Shown: in pieces, positions 8,161 to 16,660 of the stretch | Position numbering within the stretch: position 1 is the first letter of the stretch | How the letters are laid out: every line of letters begins with the position of its first letter | NCBI GenBank assembly: GCA_035547695.1 | Contig: DASZUK010000001.1 | Coordinates: 1-64,000 of the forward strand | DNA from: DASZUK01 sp035547695 | GTDB lineage: Bacteria > Actinomycetota > Acidimicrobiia > Acidimicrobiales > RAAP-2 | Direction: 5' to 3' | DNA length: 64,000 nt | The notes under the pieces: model-generated | The model's input: only the letters and a program-made list of their open reading frames with translations | Databases searched by the model: none | What the model was told of the DNA's origin: nothing | Position numbers and translations under genes: made by a program

Positions 8161-9180
8161 GTGGCCCCCGGCGACGGTGACACCGTGCAGCTCGACCTCG
8201 ACGGCCATCCGGTGGCCGTGTCCAGCCCCGCCAAGGTGTACTTCCCGGACCTCGGCGCCACCAAGCTCGACCTGGTGGGCTACTACCGGGACGTCGGCGG
8301 CGCCATGCTCGGGGCGGCCGGCGGCCGGCCGACCATGCTGCAGCGGTTCCCCGACGGGGCCGCCGGGAAGTCGTTCTTCCAGAAGCGGGTGCCGGCCGGC
8401 GCGCCGGACTGGCTGCAGACCGTGGTGGTGGCCACCCCCAACGGCACCACCTCCCGGGCCCTGGTGCTGGCCGACCTGGCCCACGTGGTGTGGGCCGTCA
8501 ACCTGGGCTGCCTCGGCTTCCACCTGTGGGCCGTCCGGGCCGCCCGGCCGGAGGTGGCCGACGAGCTCCGCATCGACCTGGACCCCCAACCCGGCGTCGG
8601 GTTCGACGAGGCCCGCCGGGCCGCCGGCGCCGTCCGGGACTTCCTCGACGAGGTGGGCCTCCGCGGCTTCCTGAAGACGTCCGGCAGCCGCGGCCTGCAC
8701 GTCTACCTGCCCCTGCTGCCCCGGTGGACCCCCACCGAGGTGCGGTCAGCCGCGGTGGCGGTGGCCCGGGAGATGGAGCGGCGCCGACCCGACCTGTGCA
8801 CCGCCGCCTGGTGGAAGGAGGAGCGCGGCGCCCGGGTGTTCGTGGACTTCAACCAGAACGCCCCCCACAAGACCGTGTTCGGGCCCTGGTCGGTCCGGGC
8901 CCGGCCCGGCGGGCAGGTGTCCACCCCCATCGGCTGGGACCACCTCGACACCGTGGACCCCGACGCCCTCACCATCGCCACCGTCCCCGACCGCCTCCGC
9001 CGGCTGGGGGACCCCTGGGAGGGCATGGCGGAGGCCGCCCAGTCCCTGGACCCGCTGCTGGCCCTGGCCGAACGGGACCGGGCCGCCGGCCTGCACGACG
9101 CCCCGTGGCCGCCGGAGTACCCGAAGGGCGCCGACGAGCCCACCCGGGTGGCCCCCAGCCGGGCCCGGAGGGGCCGATGA
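8161..9180 (+). CDS. Stand-alone LigD-type polymerase/primase domain (NHEJ)
   Basis: 339-residue archaeo-eukaryotic-primase-type polymerase, homologous to the PolDom of LigD, which fills gaps during non-homologous end joining. Motifs seen: FPDGAAGKSFFQKRVP, catalytic acidic pair in LRIDLDPQPGVGF, SGSRGLHVYLPL with the conserved His, and VFVDFNQNAPHKT with the third acid. No ligase or nuclease domain is attached, as in the actinobacterial PolD1/PolD2 proteins. The GTG at 8161 places the domain N-terminus normally; a GTG at 8131 is also in frame. No ku or ligD gene is visible in the window. Confidence 0.9.
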   Translation: MAPGDGDTVQLDLDGHPVAVSSPAKVYFPDLGATKLDLVGYYRDVGGAMLGAAGGRPTMLQRFPDGAAGKSFFQKRVPAGAPDWLQTVVVATPNGTTSRALVLADLAHVVWAVNLGCLGFHLWAVRAARPEVADELRIDLDPQPGVGFDEARRAAGAVRDFLDEVGLRGFLKTSGSRGLHVYLPLLPRWTPTEVRSAAVAVAREMERRRPDLCTAAWWKEERGARVFVDFNQNAPHKTVFGPWSVRARPGGQVSTPIGWDHLDTVDPDALTIATVPDRLRRLGDPWEGMAEAAQSLDPLLALAERDRAAGLHDAPWPPEYPKGADEPTRVAPSRARRGR

Positions 9181-9244
9181 CCGGCCCGTCGACATGACCG
9201 GCCCGTCGACATGACCGACCCGTCGACATGACCGACCCGTCGAC
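9177..9244 (+). repeat. Four 17-bp tandem repeats, each containing an ATG
   Basis: Unit ATGACCGRCCCGTCGAC at 9177, 9194, 9211 and 9228. The first ATG overlaps the LigD-polymerase TGA. Units 1-3 each encode a six-codon ORF (MTGPST or MTDPST) whose TGA overlaps the next ATG, and unit 4 is the start of the channel gene. Confidence 0.9.
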
Positions 9245-11087
9245 CACCGACCGGCCACCGGCCCATCCGCACCTCGCCCCGACGTCGCCGTCCCGGCCCG
9301 CCGGCCGGCCCACCGCAGCGGTCGGCGGGCACGTCATCGTCTGCGGGCTGGCCGGCGTCGGGCTGCGGACGGTGGAGCAGTTGCGGCTGAGCGACGTCGG
9401 GGTGGTGGTGGTCGACGACGACCCCGATCCCCGGCTGGGCCGGGTGGTGCAGGGCTGGGGGGTCCCCCTCGTGCCCCAGAGCCCCCAGATGGGGGACTGG
9501 CCGTCGGCGGCCGGGCTGGACCGGGCCCGGGCGGTGGTGTGCGCCCTGCCCGACGAGCTGGCCGCCCTGGAGACCGCCCTGCGGGTCCGGGAGCTGCGGC
9601 CGGACATCCGGCTGGTGGTGCAGATGGCCAACCCCGCGGTGGCGCAGGCCCTGGAGCGGGTCACCGGGCCGGGGACGGTGCTGGACGTGGCCACCCTGTC
9701 GGCGCCGTCCTTCGTGGAGGCCTGCCTGCGCCGGTCCACCCACCACCTGGACCTGGGCGGCCGCCGGTTCTCGGTGGACCGGTTCGCCGTCGGCGACGGC
9801 CGGCCGCCGTCCACCCTCCGGAACCTCTTCGGGCAGCTTGCCCCGGTGGCGGTGCTGCCGGCCGACGGGTCCGACCTGGTGGTGTGCCCCGGCCGCGACC
9901 ACCCGGTGGTGGCCGGGGACCGGGTGGCCGTGCTGGGCACCCCCGACGAGCTGGACCAACTGGCCGTCGACCGGCTGGGGCTGCGCCGGCCGTCGGCCGA
10001 CCGGCCGGCGGTGGCCGCCGTGGGCCCGGCCGCCCGGGTCCACCGCCGGGTCCGGGCCCTGCTGCAGACCAGCAGCAGCCGGGCCCTGGCCGCGGTGCTG
10101 CTGGGCCTGGTGCTGCTGCTGGTCGCCGCCGCCGTGGTGCTCCGGCTGGCCTACCAGTACCCGGCCGGCTCCGGCGGCCGGCTGCCGCTGCTGTCGTCGG
10201 CGTACTTCACCGTCGAGACCGTCGCCACCGTCGGGTTCGGCGACTTCTCGTTCGCCCACCAGCCGGCCTGGCTGCAGGTGTTCGGCATCGCCCTGATCGT
10301 GCTGGGGGTGTCCCTGGTCTCCACCGCCTTCGCCCTGTTCACCAACATCCTGGTCAGCCGCCGGTTGGAGCAGTCCCTGGGCCGCCGGCAGGTGCCCGGC
10401 ATGGCCGGCCACGTGGTCGTCGTCGGCCTCGGGTCGGTCGGCATCAGCGTGGTCGAGGGCCTGGTGGCCGAGGGCCGCCGGGTGGTGGTGGTGGACCGGG
10501 ACGTGGACAACCGGTACCTGGGCCGGGTCCGCGCCCTGGGGGTGCCGGTGGTGGTGGCCGACGCCACCCAGCGGCAGACCCACGCCATGGTCAACCTGGA
10601 CCAGTGCATCGCCGTCGCCGTCACCACCAGCGCCGACTTCACCAACATCGAGACCGGCCTGGCCGTCCGGGAGTCCCTGGGGGACCGGCGGGAGGACGTG
10701 CCGGTGGTGCTCCGTATCTTCGACGGCCACCTGGCCCGGATGATGGAGCGCAACTTCGGGTTCGGCTACGTCCGGTCCACCTCCGCCCTGGCCGCCCCGT
10801 GGTTCGCCGGCGCCGCCCTCGGGCTGGACGTGCTGGCCACCTTCTACGTCGACCAGCAGCCCTTCCTGGTCGGCGCGGTGTCGGTCACCGGCGGCCTGCA
10901 GGGGGTGGCCATGGGGGACCTGTCCGCCCGGACCCGCGTGGTGGCCATCAGCAGGGCCGCCGCCGGCGGCCAGTTGGAGCACCCCCCGCGGCGCGGCACC
11001 CGGTTCGCCGGCGGCGACCGCGCCTACCTGCTCGGGCCCTACGAGGAGCTCCTCAGCGTCCTCCGACGGGACCAGTTGGCCGGCTGA
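9228..11087 (+). CDS. RCK - ion channel - RCK potassium channel protein
   Basis: 619-residue membrane protein. An N-terminal Rossmann/RCK (TrkA-N) domain begins HVIVCGLAGVG (residues 35-45). A two-helix pore follows: TM1 about 287-307, pore loop with the potassium filter TVGFGD at 334-339, TM2 about 350-374. A second RCK domain starts HVVVVGLGSVG (395-405). Typical MthK-like channels have pore then RCK; here an extra RCK precedes the pore, so both nucleotide-binding domains are cytosolic and flank it. It probably conducts K+ under ligand control. The start is the fourth ATG of a 17-bp repeat. It is transcribed after the LigD-polymerase gene. Confidence 0.9.
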   Translation: MTDPSTTDRPPAHPHLAPTSPSRPAGRPTAAVGGHVIVCGLAGVGLRTVEQLRLSDVGVVVVDDDPDPRLGRVVQGWGVPLVPQSPQMGDWPSAAGLDRARAVVCALPDELAALETALRVRELRPDIRLVVQMANPAVAQALERVTGPGTVLDVATLSAPSFVEACLRRSTHHLDLGGRRFSVDRFAVGDGRPPSTLRNLFGQLAPVAVLPADGSDLVVCPGRDHPVVAGDRVAVLGTPDELDQLAVDRLGLRRPSADRPAVAAVGPAARVHRRVRALLQTSSSRALAAVLLGLVLLLVAAAVVLRLAYQYPAGSGGRLPLLSSAYFTVETVATVGFGDFSFAHQPAWLQVFGIALIVLGVSLVSTAFALFTNILVSRRLEQSLGRRQVPGMAGHVVVVGLGSVGISVVEGLVAEGRRVVVVDRDVDNRYLGRVRALGVPVVVADATQRQTHAMVNLDQCIAVAVTTSADFTNIETGLAVRESLGDRREDVPVVLRIFDGHLARMMERNFGFGYVRSTSALAAPWFAGAALGLDVLATFYVDQQPFLVGAVSVTGGLQGVAMGDLSARTRVVAISRAAAGGQLEHPPRRGTRFAGGDRAYLLGPYEELLSVLRRDQLAG

Positions 11088-11110
11088 CCCGGCCCGGTAC
11101 CGTCTCCTTC

Positions 11111-12478
11111 GTGGACCCGGCCCCGGACACCCCGTCGGTGGACCGCCTGGTCCGCGCCCTGGCCCTGACCACCCTGCTGCTCTGGGTGGGGGCGAGCTGC
11201 ATCCTGCCGCTGCTGCCCGAGTACCTCCGCGACCGCGGCGGCTCCGACGCCACCGTGGGCCTGGTGATGGCGGCCTACTTCGTGGCCGCGCTCCTGTTCC
11301 AGTACCCCGCCGGCCGCCTGGCCGACCGGTTCGGCCGCCGGCCGGTCCTGCTGGCCGGGCTGGCGGTGTACGCCGCCGGCAGCCTCGGGTTCCTGGCCGG
11401 CCCCGCCCCGGCCGTCGACATCGTGCTGCGCGGCCTGCAGGGCGCCGGTGCCGGTTCCGCCGAGGTGGCCGCCCTGGCCATGATCTCCGGCGCGGTCCAC
11501 CTGGAGCGGCGGGGGCGGGCGTTCGGGTCCATCTACGCCGCCCAGCTCGGCGGCATGGCGGTCGGCCCGCTGTTCGGCAGCCTGGTCGGGGTGGGGTCCA
11601 TGGCGGTGCTGTTCGTCGCCGCCGGGGTGGCCGCCCTGGTGGCCTGCCTACCCGCCCTGGTGGGCCCGTCGGTGGCCGGCCACGACGACCTGGCCCCGGC
11701 CGCCGCCCCGGCCGCCGGTGCGGCCGCCGGTGCCGCCGCTGACGGTGCGGCCGCCGCCGCCGACGGTGCCACGGCCGACGGTGCGGCCGACAGCGCCGCC
11801 GCTGTGGTCGTCGGCCACAGCCACGGGCTGCCGGCCCTCAACCGGTCGCTGGTCGGGGCGGTGCTGGCCGCGGCGGCGTTCGGGCTGACCATCGGGGTGT
11901 ACGAGTCCTGCTGGACCCTGCTGCTGGACCTCCGGCACGCCCAGGACTGGCAGATCGGGCTCAGTTGGACCCTGTTCGCGGTGCCGTTCGTCGTCATGGC
12001 GCGCCCCGGCGGCTGGCTGGCCGACCACCTGGACCGGCGGTGGCTGGCGGTGGGGGCCCTGTCGGTGTCCGTGGGGCTGTGCGCCCTGTACCCGTTCCTG
12101 CACAGCCTGACCTGGCTGCTGCTGCTGGGCGGCCTGGAGGCGCTGGCCACCGCGGTGTCGCTGCCGGCGGCCCAGTCCATGCTGACCCAGTGGTCCCCGG
12201 CGTCGGAGGCCGGCCGGGTGCAGGGGCTGTTCTCCACCGCCGAGACCGGCGCCATCGCCGTCGCCGCGGCCGCCGGCGGGGCCCTGTTCGGCCTGGCCGC
12301 CTGGGCGCCGTTCGTGGCCGCCGCCGCCGGGGCCGCCGTGCTGACCGCCGCGGTGCCGTTCGTGTGGGCGCCGGTGGCCGGCCGGGCCGCCGCCGCCCAC
12401 CTGTCGGTCAGCCGGCCCGGTCGGCCGCCGGTCGGCAGTCCGGGCACAGCCCCACCAGATCCAGCCGGTGCTCGGTGA
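11111..12478 (+). CDS. MFS transporter, 12-TM sugar/drug permease type
   Basis: 455-residue major facilitator. It starts LVRALALTTLLLWVGASCIL, with motif A in GRLADRFGRRPVLLAG after TM2 and its counterpart GGWLADHLDRRWLAVG after TM8. The central cytoplasmic loop is an Ala/Gly/Asp-rich low-complexity linker (about residues 195-235). The GTG at 11111 was chosen because the frame upstream is a shadow of the channel gene; its SD is weak. The substrate is unknown. The last 71 nt overlap the 3' end of the convergent Fur-family gene, and both C-termini look genuine. Confidence 0.85.
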   Translation: MDPAPDTPSVDRLVRALALTTLLLWVGASCILPLLPEYLRDRGGSDATVGLVMAAYFVAALLFQYPAGRLADRFGRRPVLLAGLAVYAAGSLGFLAGPAPAVDIVLRGLQGAGAGSAEVAALAMISGAVHLERRGRAFGSIYAAQLGGMAVGPLFGSLVGVGSMAVLFVAAGVAALVACLPALVGPSVAGHDDLAPAAAPAAGAAAGAAADGAAAAADGATADGAADSAAAVVVGHSHGLPALNRSLVGAVLAAAAFGLTIGVYESCWTLLLDLRHAQDWQIGLSWTLFAVPFVVMARPGGWLADHLDRRWLAVGALSVSVGLCALYPFLHSLTWLLLLGGLEALATAVSLPAAQSMLTQWSPASEAGRVQGLFSTAETGAIAVAAAAGGALFGLAAWAPFVAAAAGAAVLTAAVPFVWAPVAGRAAAAHLSVSRPGRPPVGSPGTAPPDPAGAR

Positions 12479-12869
12479 CCTGGTACCCGGCGCTGGCGGC
12501 CACCGCCCGGGCGGCCTCGGTGAGGGCCCGCTCCAACTGCGGGGAGGGGTGCACGTCCTCCACCCGGCCGCAGGTGCCGCAGACCAGGTGGTGGTGGTGG
12601 CCGGACAGGTCCTCGGCCAGCTCGAACCGGCCGTGGTCGTCGGTGCCGGCCACCCGCCGGACCACGCCGACGTCGATGAGGGCCGTCATGTTCCGGTAGG
12701 CGCTGCTCTGCGGCAACGCCGGGGCCGCCGCCAGGATCTCCGGCATCGACAGCGGCCGGCCGGCCGACCCCAGGGTGTCCACCAGCACCCGGCGCATGGG
12801 GGTGTACCGCTGGTCCACCTCGGCCAGCCGCTGCCCCACCTTGTCGTGCACCGCTGCGGGCAGGGTCAC
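12408..12869 (-). CDS. Fur-family metal-responsive regulator
   Basis: 153-residue regulator with an N-terminal winged HTH (RYTPMRRVLVDTL, then SMPEILAAAP and SSAYRNMTALIDVGVV). The dimerisation domain holds the regulatory His cluster GHHHHLVC and two structural zinc pairs, CGTCG and CPDC near the C-terminus. The metal (Zn, Fe or other) cannot be decided from sequence. It diverges from the ClC gene with 57 bp between, and its 3' end overlaps the MFS gene. Confidence 0.9.
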   Translation of the reverse strand: MTLPAAVHDKVGQRLAEVDQRYTPMRRVLVDTLGSAGRPLSMPEILAAAPALPQSSAYRNMTALIDVGVVRRVAGTDDHGRFELAEDLSGHHHHLVCGTCGRVEDVHPSPQLERALTEAARAVAASAGYQVTEHRLDLVGLCPDCRPAADRAG

Positions 12870-12926
12870 CGGTGCAGATTAGGCCGGTCCCGCCCGTTGC
12901 CGGTCCCGCCGTCGTACAGTTCGGGG

Positions 12927-14351
12927 GTGACGACAGCCGAGCCGGTCCCCGGCGACCGCCCGCCGGCCGCCGGCCCGGCCCCGCCGGCTGCATCTCCGGC
13001 CACATCTCCGGCTGCCCCGCCGGCCGCTGCCCCGCCGGCCGCCGGCCCGGCTCCGACGGCGGCGGACCCGACGGCGGTGATGCGCAGCCGCAGCTACCTG
13101 GTCACCCTGGCCTTCGGGGCCCTGGTCGGGGTGCCGGTGTCGGCGGCCGCCTTCGGGTTCATGGAGCTGGTCAGCGTGGTCCAGCAGGCCCTGTACGACC
13201 ACCTGCCCAACGGGATCGGGTTCCACGGCACCCCGGTGTGGTGGCCGGTCCCCCTGCTGGCGGTCGGCGGGGTGGCGGTGGCCGCCGCCATCCGGTGGCT
13301 GCCGGGCAACGGCGGCCACGTCCCGGCCGAGGGGTTCAGCGCCGGCACCACCCAGCCGGTCGCCCTGCCCGGGGTGGTGGTGGCCGCCGTGGCCACCCTG
13401 GGCGCCGGGGCGGTGCTCGGGCCGGAGGCCCCCCTGATCGCCCTGGGCAGCGGCATGGCGGTGCTGGCCGTCAAGGCGGCCCGGCCGGGGACGCCGCCGA
13501 TGGGGGTCATGGTGGTGGGCGCCGCCGGCAGCTTCGCGGCCATCGCCACCATCCTGGGGTCCCCGCTGCTCGGTGCCATCTTCATGCTGGAGGGCATCGG
13601 GCTGGGCGGCGGCCTGATGTCGGCGGTGCTGCTCCCCGGGTTCCTGGCCGCCGGGGTGGGGTCGCTGGTGTTCGTCGGCCTCGGCGCCTGGACCGGCCTG
13701 GGCACCTTCTCCCTCACCATCCCCGACCTGCCCTACCTGGCCCGGCCCACCGCGGCCGAGCTGGGCTGGGCGGTGGCCGTCGGGCTGGCCGGCGCCCTGA
13801 TGGTCCTGGCCATCCGCCGTGGCGGGCTGTGGGCCATGAAGCTGGCCACCCCCCGGCTGTTCGTCGCCGTCCCGGTGGCCGGCCTGGCCGTCGGCGGGCT
13901 GGCGGTGGCCTTCGCCGAGGCCACCGGCAAGGACGGGTCGTCGGTGCTGTTCTCCGGCCAGAACCTCATCGGTCCCCTGCTGGTCCACGCCGCGGCCTGG
14001 TCGGCCGGCGCGCTGCTGCTGCTGTTGCTGTGCAAGGGGTTGGCCTACGCCGTCTGCCTCGGCAGCTTCCGCGGTGGGCCCATCTTCCCCGCCCTGCTCC
14101 TCGGGGCCGCCGGCGGGGTGGCCGCCTCCCACCTGCCCGGGCTCGGGCTGATCCCGGCCGCGGCCATGGGGATGGGAGCCACCTGCGCCGCCATGCTCCG
14201 GCTGCCGGTGGTGTCGGTGGCCCTGCCGTGCGTGCTGCTGTTCCACGACGGGGTGGCGGTGGCCCCGGTGGTCATCGTGGCGGTGGTGGTCGCCTACGTC
14301 ACCACCAACTGGCTGGACCCCAGGCCGGCCGCCCCGATGGCCGTCGCCTAG
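12927..14351 (+). CDS. ClC-family chloride channel/antiporter
   Basis: 474-residue polytopic protein. Family signatures are GAGAVLGPEAPLIALGSG (GxEGP-like anion loop on helix N-end), GSPLLGAIFMLEG with the ClC helix-F/G region, and GSFRGGPIFPALLLGAAGG (the GxFxP loop). The first ~50 residues are Pro/Ala/Thr-rich and probably disordered. No CBS domains follow. The GTG at 12927 (TCGGGGGTGACG) is used; upstream sequence is shadow of the Fur gene. It could be a Cl-/H+ antiporter or a channel. Confidence 0.88.
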   Translation: MTTAEPVPGDRPPAAGPAPPAASPATSPAAPPAAAPPAAGPAPTAADPTAVMRSRSYLVTLAFGALVGVPVSAAAFGFMELVSVVQQALYDHLPNGIGFHGTPVWWPVPLLAVGGVAVAAAIRWLPGNGGHVPAEGFSAGTTQPVALPGVVVAAVATLGAGAVLGPEAPLIALGSGMAVLAVKAARPGTPPMGVMVVGAAGSFAAIATILGSPLLGAIFMLEGIGLGGGLMSAVLLPGFLAAGVGSLVFVGLGAWTGLGTFSLTIPDLPYLARPTAAELGWAVAVGLAGALMVLAIRRGGLWAMKLATPRLFVAVPVAGLAVGGLAVAFAEATGKDGSSVLFSGQNLIGPLLVHAAAWSAGALLLLLLCKGLAYAVCLGSFRGGPIFPALLLGAAGGVAASHLPGLGLIPAAAMGMGATCAAMLRLPVVSVALPCVLLFHDGVAVAPVVIVAVVVAYVTTNWLDPRPAAPMAVA

Positions 14352-14353
14352 GT

Positions 14354-14392
14354 CCCCAGGCGGTCAGCTCCCCAGGCGGTCAGCTCCCCAGG
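14354..14392. repeat. 16-bp tandem repeat over a stop codon
   Basis: CCCCAGGCGGTCAGCT at 14354-14369 and 14370-14385, then a partial third copy. The TCA at 14380-14382 is the SHOCT gene stop (TGA on the minus strand), and an identical TCA is copied 16 bp downstream. Confidence 0.85.
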
Positions 14393-14703
14393 ATGCGGGC
14401 CTTGGCCTGGGCGAACTCCTCGTCGCTCAGCGCCCCGGCCTGGTGGAGCTGGGCCAACTGCTGCAACTGGCCCACCGTGTCGTCGGCTGCCGGTGCCGGC
14501 GCCGGGGCGGCAGCGGGTGGCGGGGGAGGGGTGGGTGCTGCGGCCGCCGGCGGGGGAGGGGCGGGCTCGGCCTGGCCCTGTTGGGCCTGGGCCTGCTGGG
14601 CCTGGGCCTGCATGGCGCGGTTGGTGCCGGCCTTGGCCCCCATGTAGGCCACGCCGCCGACGGCGGCGGCCCGGAGCAGGGGGCGTCGACGGACGAACGG
14701 CAT
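14380..14703 (-). CDS. SHOCT-domain small protein
   Basis: 107 residues. A basic N-terminus and short hydrophobic stretch (RAAAVGGVAYMGAKAG) lead into a Gln/Ala then Pro/Ala-rich linker. The protein ends in a SHOCT domain: LQQLAQLHQAGALSDEEFAQAKARIL. SHOCT is a short oligomerisation module found at the ends of many unrelated proteins and gives no reaction. It follows the AhpD-like gene by 2 bp and probably shares its mRNA. Confidence 0.85.
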   Translation of the reverse strand: MPFVRRRPLLRAAAVGGVAYMGAKAGTNRAMQAQAQQAQAQQGQAEPAPPPPAAAAPTPPPPPAAAPAPAPAADDTVGQLQQLAQLHQAGALSDEEFAQAKARILGS

Positions 14704-14705
14704 GG

Positions 14706-15053
14706 TCAGGCCCCCTCGGCCTGCAGCGCCTCGAGGTCCACGCCGATGGCCAGGGCCAGCTCCGGGGCGGCGGCCACGATCTTGGCGCTGCCCACCACCG
14801 GGTTCAGGGCCACCAGCAGGGCCAGCAGCTCCTCCGGGGTGACCCCGGCGTCCAGGGCCAGGCCGACCTGCCAGACGTACGACGCCGGAGCCGCGTCCAG
14901 GGCGATGAGGGCGGCCACGTTGACCATGGCGTAGGTCTTCGGGTCCAGGCCGGACGCCTCCTGGTTCTCCAGCCGGGCTCGGAGCAGGTTCTCCAGCACG
15001 TCGGGGTTGTGCTGGGCGATGCCGATGAAGGCCTGATGGGTGTCGTCAGCCAT
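14706..15053 (-). CDS. Carboxymuconolactone decarboxylase/AhpD-like protein
   Basis: 115-residue all-helical protein resembling the CMD family: LRARLENQEASGLDPKTYAM, then ALDAAPASYVWQVGLALDAGVTPEEL and LNPVVGSAKIVAAAPEL. The CxxC of peroxidase-active AhpD is absent (the region reads APASYVW), so peroxidase activity is unlikely. The ATG at 15053 is preceded by GGAGG at a good distance; the longer frame upstream is shadow. Confidence 0.82.
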   Translation of the reverse strand: MADDTHQAFIGIAQHNPDVLENLLRARLENQEASGLDPKTYAMVNVAALIALDAAPASYVWQVGLALDAGVTPEELLALLVALNPVVGSAKIVAAAPELALAIGVDLEALQAEGA

Positions 15054-15139
15054 GGAACCTGTCCTCCGGGAAGCTCGGTGTTGGGTGCTGTTCATGTGTA
15101 CCAGCCGGCTACCCGTTCCCGCAGTTCGGCCAGGACCGG

Positions 15140-16660
15140 TCAGCGGCGGCACCCGCGGATCAGCCGGTGCAGCCGCCCTGTCACCGTCCGGGTGGCCGCG
15201 GCCGGCGGGGTGCCGTAGGTGCCGTTCACCGTTGTCTCCGCCCGCAGCAGCGCCTTGTCCGACAGGGCGCGGTCCCCGACGCAGCCGGCCACGGTGGGGG
15301 ACGCGCCGTCGTACAGGGCGTCCACCTCGTTCTGGTCGCGCTGGTCCGCCAGTGTGAGGGCGGCGTCCAGTGTGCCGGGCCCGGCCTTGGCCGCCCGGCC
15401 GGGGTCGCAGGCGGTCAGCCGCACCAGCGGGCCCGAGCCGGCCCCGCCGGGAACGGGGCCGCCGGGAACGGGGCCGCCGGGAACGGCCCCGCCGGGAACG
15501 GTGGCGACGGTGGCCTGGCCGGCCGGCATGGCCGCGGCCCACCGGGCCAGGGCGCCGGCCAGGGCGGCGGTGCCGGCCGGTGTCCGGCCGACGACGTCCG
15601 CGGTCAGGCAGGACCGCCCGGTGGGGGTGCGGTACTGCACCATGGACCCGCCGCCCCACCGGCCGGCGGCGGACAGGGCTTGGCGGGCCGGCAGCCGGGC
15701 GGCCAGGGTGAGGTACAGGGTGAACGCCCCGAATGTCTGCCGGCCGCCCTGCCGGTGGGACCCGGCCGGCCGGGCCGGCGCCGGCAGCGTCCGGGAGCCG
15801 AGGTGCCGCAGGTAGTCCACCGGGTCCAGCACGTCCAGCTCGGTGGCCGGCGGGTCCCGGTAGGCGCGGTCGATGGCCGCGTTGCCGTCGGCGACGGTGT
15901 CGGCGTGGGCGGCGAACACCGCACCGACCAGGTCGGGGCCCAGCACGTACGGCACCGACGCTGTCGCTGTCAGCACCGGCACGGTCAGCGCCGATGCTGT
16001 CGGGCCGGTCGTCGGGCCGGGTGTTGTCGGCTGGTCTGTGGCCCGGCGCTGCTCGGCCACCGGCAGCGACGACTGGTAGTCGTCCTGGTCCACCACCGCG
16101 TCCCCCTCCTCCAGCGCCGTCAACCCGAATGTCTCCTCTTCGGTCTTCGCCCGGCGGTCCAGCCGGTTGAGCCCGAAGTGCTGGTCCTGCAGGGCATGGG
16201 TCAGCTCGTGGGCCAGGGTGACCTGGACCGCCGGCGTGAGGGAGCGGCCGCGGAGGTACAGGGCCTTGGTTGTCGGTGTGTAGTACCCCAGCACCGCCCC
16301 GCCGGCGTCGGCGGCGGTCTCGGCGGCGACCACGTCGACCGACCCGTCCAGCAGCCCCAGCGCCCGCAGCTCGGCCGCGTACCGGCGGACGGCGGCCAGT
16401 GTGGCCGGTGTGGTCGGCGTTGTCTCCCTGGCCACCTCGGCGTCGAACGCCCTGGGTGTCTGGAAGTGGACCGGCACCGGCCGGACGAAGGCCAGCCCGC
16501 GGTCGTGGCTGACGAAGGCGGCGATCGGGGCCACCCCCGGTGGCCACGGTGTCCCCGGCCCGGCGGTCGCCAGCCCGGCCGCGGCCAGCCCGGCCACCAC
16601 CACCAGGACGGCGGCGGTGGCGGCGAACGGCCGGAGGCGGGACCCTACGCCGACGGCCAC
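15140..16660 (-). CDS. Secreted/membrane-anchored HExxH metallopeptidase-like protein
   Basis: 506 residues. An N-terminal hydrophobic segment (FAATAAVLVVVAGLAAAGLA) acts as signal or anchor. The zinc site is AHELTHALQDQHF (HExxH), followed about 40 residues later by EEGDAVV, whose Glu could be the third ligand as in gluzincin-like peptidases. The C-terminal half contains a PGGxVPGGP repeat of about five 5-residue units and five Cys that may form disulfides. The GTG at 16660 overlaps the nitroreductase 3' end by 16 nt. Protease activity is likely but the substrate is unknown. Confidence 0.75.
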   Translation of the reverse strand: MAVGVGSRLRPFAATAAVLVVVAGLAAAGLATAGPGTPWPPGVAPIAAFVSHDRGLAFVRPVPVHFQTPRAFDAEVARETTPTTPATLAAVRRYAAELRALGLLDGSVDVVAAETAADAGGAVLGYYTPTTKALYLRGRSLTPAVQVTLAHELTHALQDQHFGLNRLDRRAKTEEETFGLTALEEGDAVVDQDDYQSSLPVAEQRRATDQPTTPGPTTGPTASALTVPVLTATASVPYVLGPDLVGAVFAAHADTVADGNAAIDRAYRDPPATELDVLDPVDYLRHLGSRTLPAPARPAGSHRQGGRQTFGAFTLYLTLAARLPARQALSAAGRWGGGSMVQYRTPTGRSCLTADVVGRTPAGTAALAGALARWAAAMPAGQATVATVPGGAVPGGPVPGGPVPGGAGSGPLVRLTACDPGRAAKAGPGTLDAALTLADQRDQNEVDALYDGASPTVAGCVGDRALSDKALLRAETTVNGTYGTPPAAATRTVTGRLHRLIRGCRR

